NCBI GenBank assembly: GCA_011334435.1
Contig: DTPJ01000132.1
Coordinates: 1-7,588, forward strand
Length of the DNA: 7,588 nucleotides
Direction: 5' to 3'
From: Candidatus Poribacteria bacterium
GTDB lineage: Bacteria > Poribacteria > DTPJ01
Part shown: one piece after another, positions 6,042 through 7,588 of the stretch
How the letters are laid out: every line of letters starts with the position of its first letter
Position numbering within the stretch: position 1 is the first letter of the stretch
Translations under genes and position numbers: made by a program
Notes under the pieces: model-generated
Database searches by the model: none
Seen by the model: the letters and a program-made list of their open reading frames with translations, nothing else
What the model was told of the DNA's origin: nothing

Positions 6042-6779
6042 TTAAATTCCTAATACTTTTGCATGGAAACTAATCGTTTCTTGTATATGCGTATCCCAAA
6101 AATCCCAATTATGATCGCCGGGAAATTCCTCATATTCATGCGGTATCCCTAACTTAACTAAATGTTTATGAAATGCCCTGTTATCTTCTAATAAAAAGTC
6201 GCTTAATCCGCAGTCCATCCGTATAGCAGGTAGTTTGCTTTTATCAATGCGTTCAGCGATCGCCCAAAGATCGTCTTTTCCACCAGTAGGGTTATCGCCA
6301 TATATCAGACGCATTTCTGACGCAAGTTCGTCTCTAAAAGGATTATGCCCTGCGGCTACACCTCCCGAATGGCTAACGACACTGCAAAACATATCAGGGA
6401 ATTTCAAAGCTAATTTCAATGCCCCATATCCGCCCATGCTTAAACCTGCGATAACTCGTCCAGATCGTTCAGCTTTTGTGTTGAAATGTGTATCTACAAA
6501 GCCGATCACGTCTTTGATTATGTGTGATTCATGTGCAGGTCCATTAATAGCGTCACAATAAAAACCTCTGCCTCCATCGGGCATTACCACTGCAAGCGGA
6601 AGATTACGGACATACCATTCTATACGAGTTCGGCGACTCCAAATTGTATGATCATCAGATAATCCATGCAATAGATACATAACAGGATATGGTTCTTTGG
6701 TCATTTCTGGCAATATAACTTGCATGGAACAAGCCTTTTGTAACGATGCACTATAATAGTTTATATTTAAGAATGCCAT
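6042..6779 (-). CDS. Alpha/beta-hydrolase esterase (PF00756, CE1/esterase D-like)
   Basis: This 245-residue serine hydrolase has the family layout: MYLLHGLSDD (34-43) with the oxyanion loop, AVVMPDGGRGFY (63-74), the nucleophile elbow GLSMGGYGA (112-120, Ser114), a probable acid Asp194 in CGLSDFLL (190-197), and His223 in FPGDHNWDFW (219-228). It resembles the esterases annotated as tributyrin esterase, S-formylglutathione hydrolase-like or acetylxylan/feruloyl esterase. No signal peptide is present, so it acts inside the cell on small acylated compounds rather than on polymers. GGAAGGA (6787-6793, complement) lies 7 bases before the ATG, and the gene follows the amidohydrolase gene by 20 bases, so the two are probably one operon. 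The substrate is not known. The gene converges on the methyltransferase gene across 26 bases with no clear terminator between. Confidence 0.9.
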   Translation of the reverse strand: MAFLNINYYSASLQKACSMQVILPEMTKEPYPVMYLLHGLSDDHTIWSRRTRIEWYVRNLPLAVVMPDGGRGFYCDAINGPAHESHIIKDVIGFVDTHFNTKAERSGRVIAGLSMGGYGALKLALKFPDMFCSVVSHSGGVAAGHNPFRDELASEMRLIYGDNPTGGKDDLWAIAERIDKSKLPAIRMDCGLSDFLLEDNRAFHKHLVKLGIPHEYEEFPGDHNWDFWDTHIQETISFHAKVLGI

Positions 6780-6799
6780 AATTTTGTCCTTCCGTTAGA

Positions 6800-7588
6800 T
6801 TAACGAGCGATCCATTTGTATGCAGATTTCGCATTTTTCCAAAAATACTTCTCTGTTGCGGATTGCCCTTTTGTTTTGAAATACTCCATAACGATATTTT
6901 GGACGGTTGCATAATCAGCGAAACGTTCAGAGACGGGCCAATTACTGCCATATATAAGTTTGTCCTCGCCAAATGCCTTCCATAAGACATCTAATGTTGG
7001 AATGTAATACTCCAAATCTTTTGGAGCAGGGATCAATTGCGTTGCCTCTGCAAGTCCCGACACTTTACAATAAACATTAGGATTTTCTGCTACAATTTGC
7101 ATTCCATCAATCCATAAAGGATCAGGAGATTTTCCGTCAATTTGCACGCCTGCGATATGATTGATGATAATACGTAATTCTGGAAATTTTTTCGCCAAAA
7201 AATCTACATTAGGCAATTCTTTTGGTCCTATTAGAAGGTCAATTTCCAAGTCTTTTTTAGCTAATTTTTCAATATCATTAAGGAATTCAGCTTTCTCAAA
7301 ATTTTTTATGTTAGCACCTCTTGGTCTTATGCCACGAAAAAGCGGATTGCTTGAAAATCTGTCAAGGTTATTGCCAAAATTATCGGAGCCGGGCTGAAGG
7401 TTGCCAACAAAACCCACGATAAATGGTTCATTTTCAGCAAGATCAAGTATCCATTGATTATCTTCTACCCATTCGCTAGCTTCTACAACGATTGTTCCAG
7501 TTACGCCTTGAGGGACAGCCAAAGCTTTATAATGTTTTGGCAAAACTTGCCTATAAAGAACCTTATCATTTGGGTCTGGCCACGGCAC
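6800..7588 (-). CDS. Amidohydrolase_2/COG3618 lactonase-like protein, 5' end missing
   Basis: The open frame continues past the right edge. 262 residues are visible, ending at TAA 6802-6800. The first visible codons read VPWPDPNDK, which in this family normally follows the N-terminal metal-binding HxH strand, so the GTG at the edge is an internal Val codon and the true start lies perhaps 15-40 codons outside. Visible features are LYRQVLP (11-17), VVEASEW (34-40), DNQWILDL (43-50), FRGIRPR (84-90), INHIAG with metal-ligand-type His144 (142-147), CKVSGL (174-179) and LIYGSNWPVS (211-220). COG3618 TIM-barrel hydrolases include L-fuconolactonase and related sugar lactonases, which fits the sugar genes nearby. 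The usual GSDWP Asp is Asn216 here. It is the upstream member of the pair with the esterase. The substrate is unproven. Confidence 0.88.
   Translation of the reverse strand: MPWPDPNDKVLYRQVLPKHYKALAVPQGVTGTIVVEASEWVEDNQWILDLAENEPFIVGFVGNLQPGSDNFGNNLDRFSSNPLFRGIRPRGANIKNFEKAEFLNDIEKLAKKDLEIDLLIGPKELPNVDFLAKKFPELRIIINHIAGVQIDGKSPDPLWIDGMQIVAENPNVYCKVSGLAEATQLIPAPKDLEYYIPTLDVLWKAFGEDKLIYGSNWPVSERFADYATVQNIVMEYFKTKGQSATEKYFWKNAKSAYKWIAR

Noticed and set aside
6016..6060. TTAAT-TTTT-ATTAA stem in the gap between the converging genes
   Set aside because: Only five A-T pairs, no GC-rich stem; too weak to call a terminator.
6235..6561. A 108-codon plus-strand open frame opposite the esterase
   Set aside because: The esterase on the other strand has its catalytic motifs intact across this stretch; the frame is a shadow.
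7586..7588. GTG at the right edge as the start of the amidohydrolase
   Set aside because: The VPWP residues are internal in this family and the metal-binding HxH strand is missing, so the gene begins outside the window.

Overview
This 7.6-kb window is AT-rich bacterial DNA that reads with the standard bacterial code. It carries eight complete or nearly complete protein genes plus the first 33 codons of a ninth, and no RNA genes, transposases or CRISPR array. The mix (GH4 glycosidase, extended SDR epimerase, COG3618-type amidohydrolase, CE1-like esterase, FG-GAP propeller, DUF4185/DUF5005-like propeller, lipoprotein) suggests a heterotrophic, sugar-using, probably uncultivated bacterium. Poribacteria, Planctomycetes or similar lineages often carry such sets, but that placement is only an impression. 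No gene-free stretch exceeds 300 bases; the largest gap (2335-2566) holds two divergent promoters.

Left unit, minus strand, read right to left from a promoter at 2413-2441: an FG-GAP/VCBS seven-bladed propeller (1231-2334), then a DUF4185/DUF5005-like five-bladed-type propeller (101-1234) whose start overlaps the previous stop as ATGA, then the start of a lipoprotein (1-99, running off the edge). Both propeller proteins lack a visible signal peptide, while the lipoprotein clearly has one.

Middle unit, plus strand, from a promoter at 2476-2504: an NAD(P)-dependent epimerase/dehydratase (2567-3394), a 61-residue antitoxin-like small protein (3415-3600), a GH4 alpha-glycosidase of the MelA/LplD type (3721-5046), a 54-base near-palindromic hairpin (5056-5109), and a visibly more AT-rich gene for a SAM-methyltransferase-like protein (5128-6015) that has no clear ribosome binding site and may be a later insertion.

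Right unit, minus strand, entering from beyond the right edge: a 5'-truncated COG3618 amidohydrolase/lactonase-like gene (6800-7588), then a cytoplasmic CE1-like esterase (6042-6779) 20 bases behind it. This unit converges on the methyltransferase gene with a 26-base gap.

The likely theme is uptake and intracellular processing of a sugar or uronic-acid compound. The lipoprotein could be a binding protein, GH4 would cleave an alpha-glycoside with transient NAD-dependent oxidation, the epimerase would remodel a sugar, the lactonase-like amidohydrolase would open a sugar lactone and the esterase would remove acyl groups. This combined pathway is inference from neighbourhood; the substrate cannot be read from the sequence.
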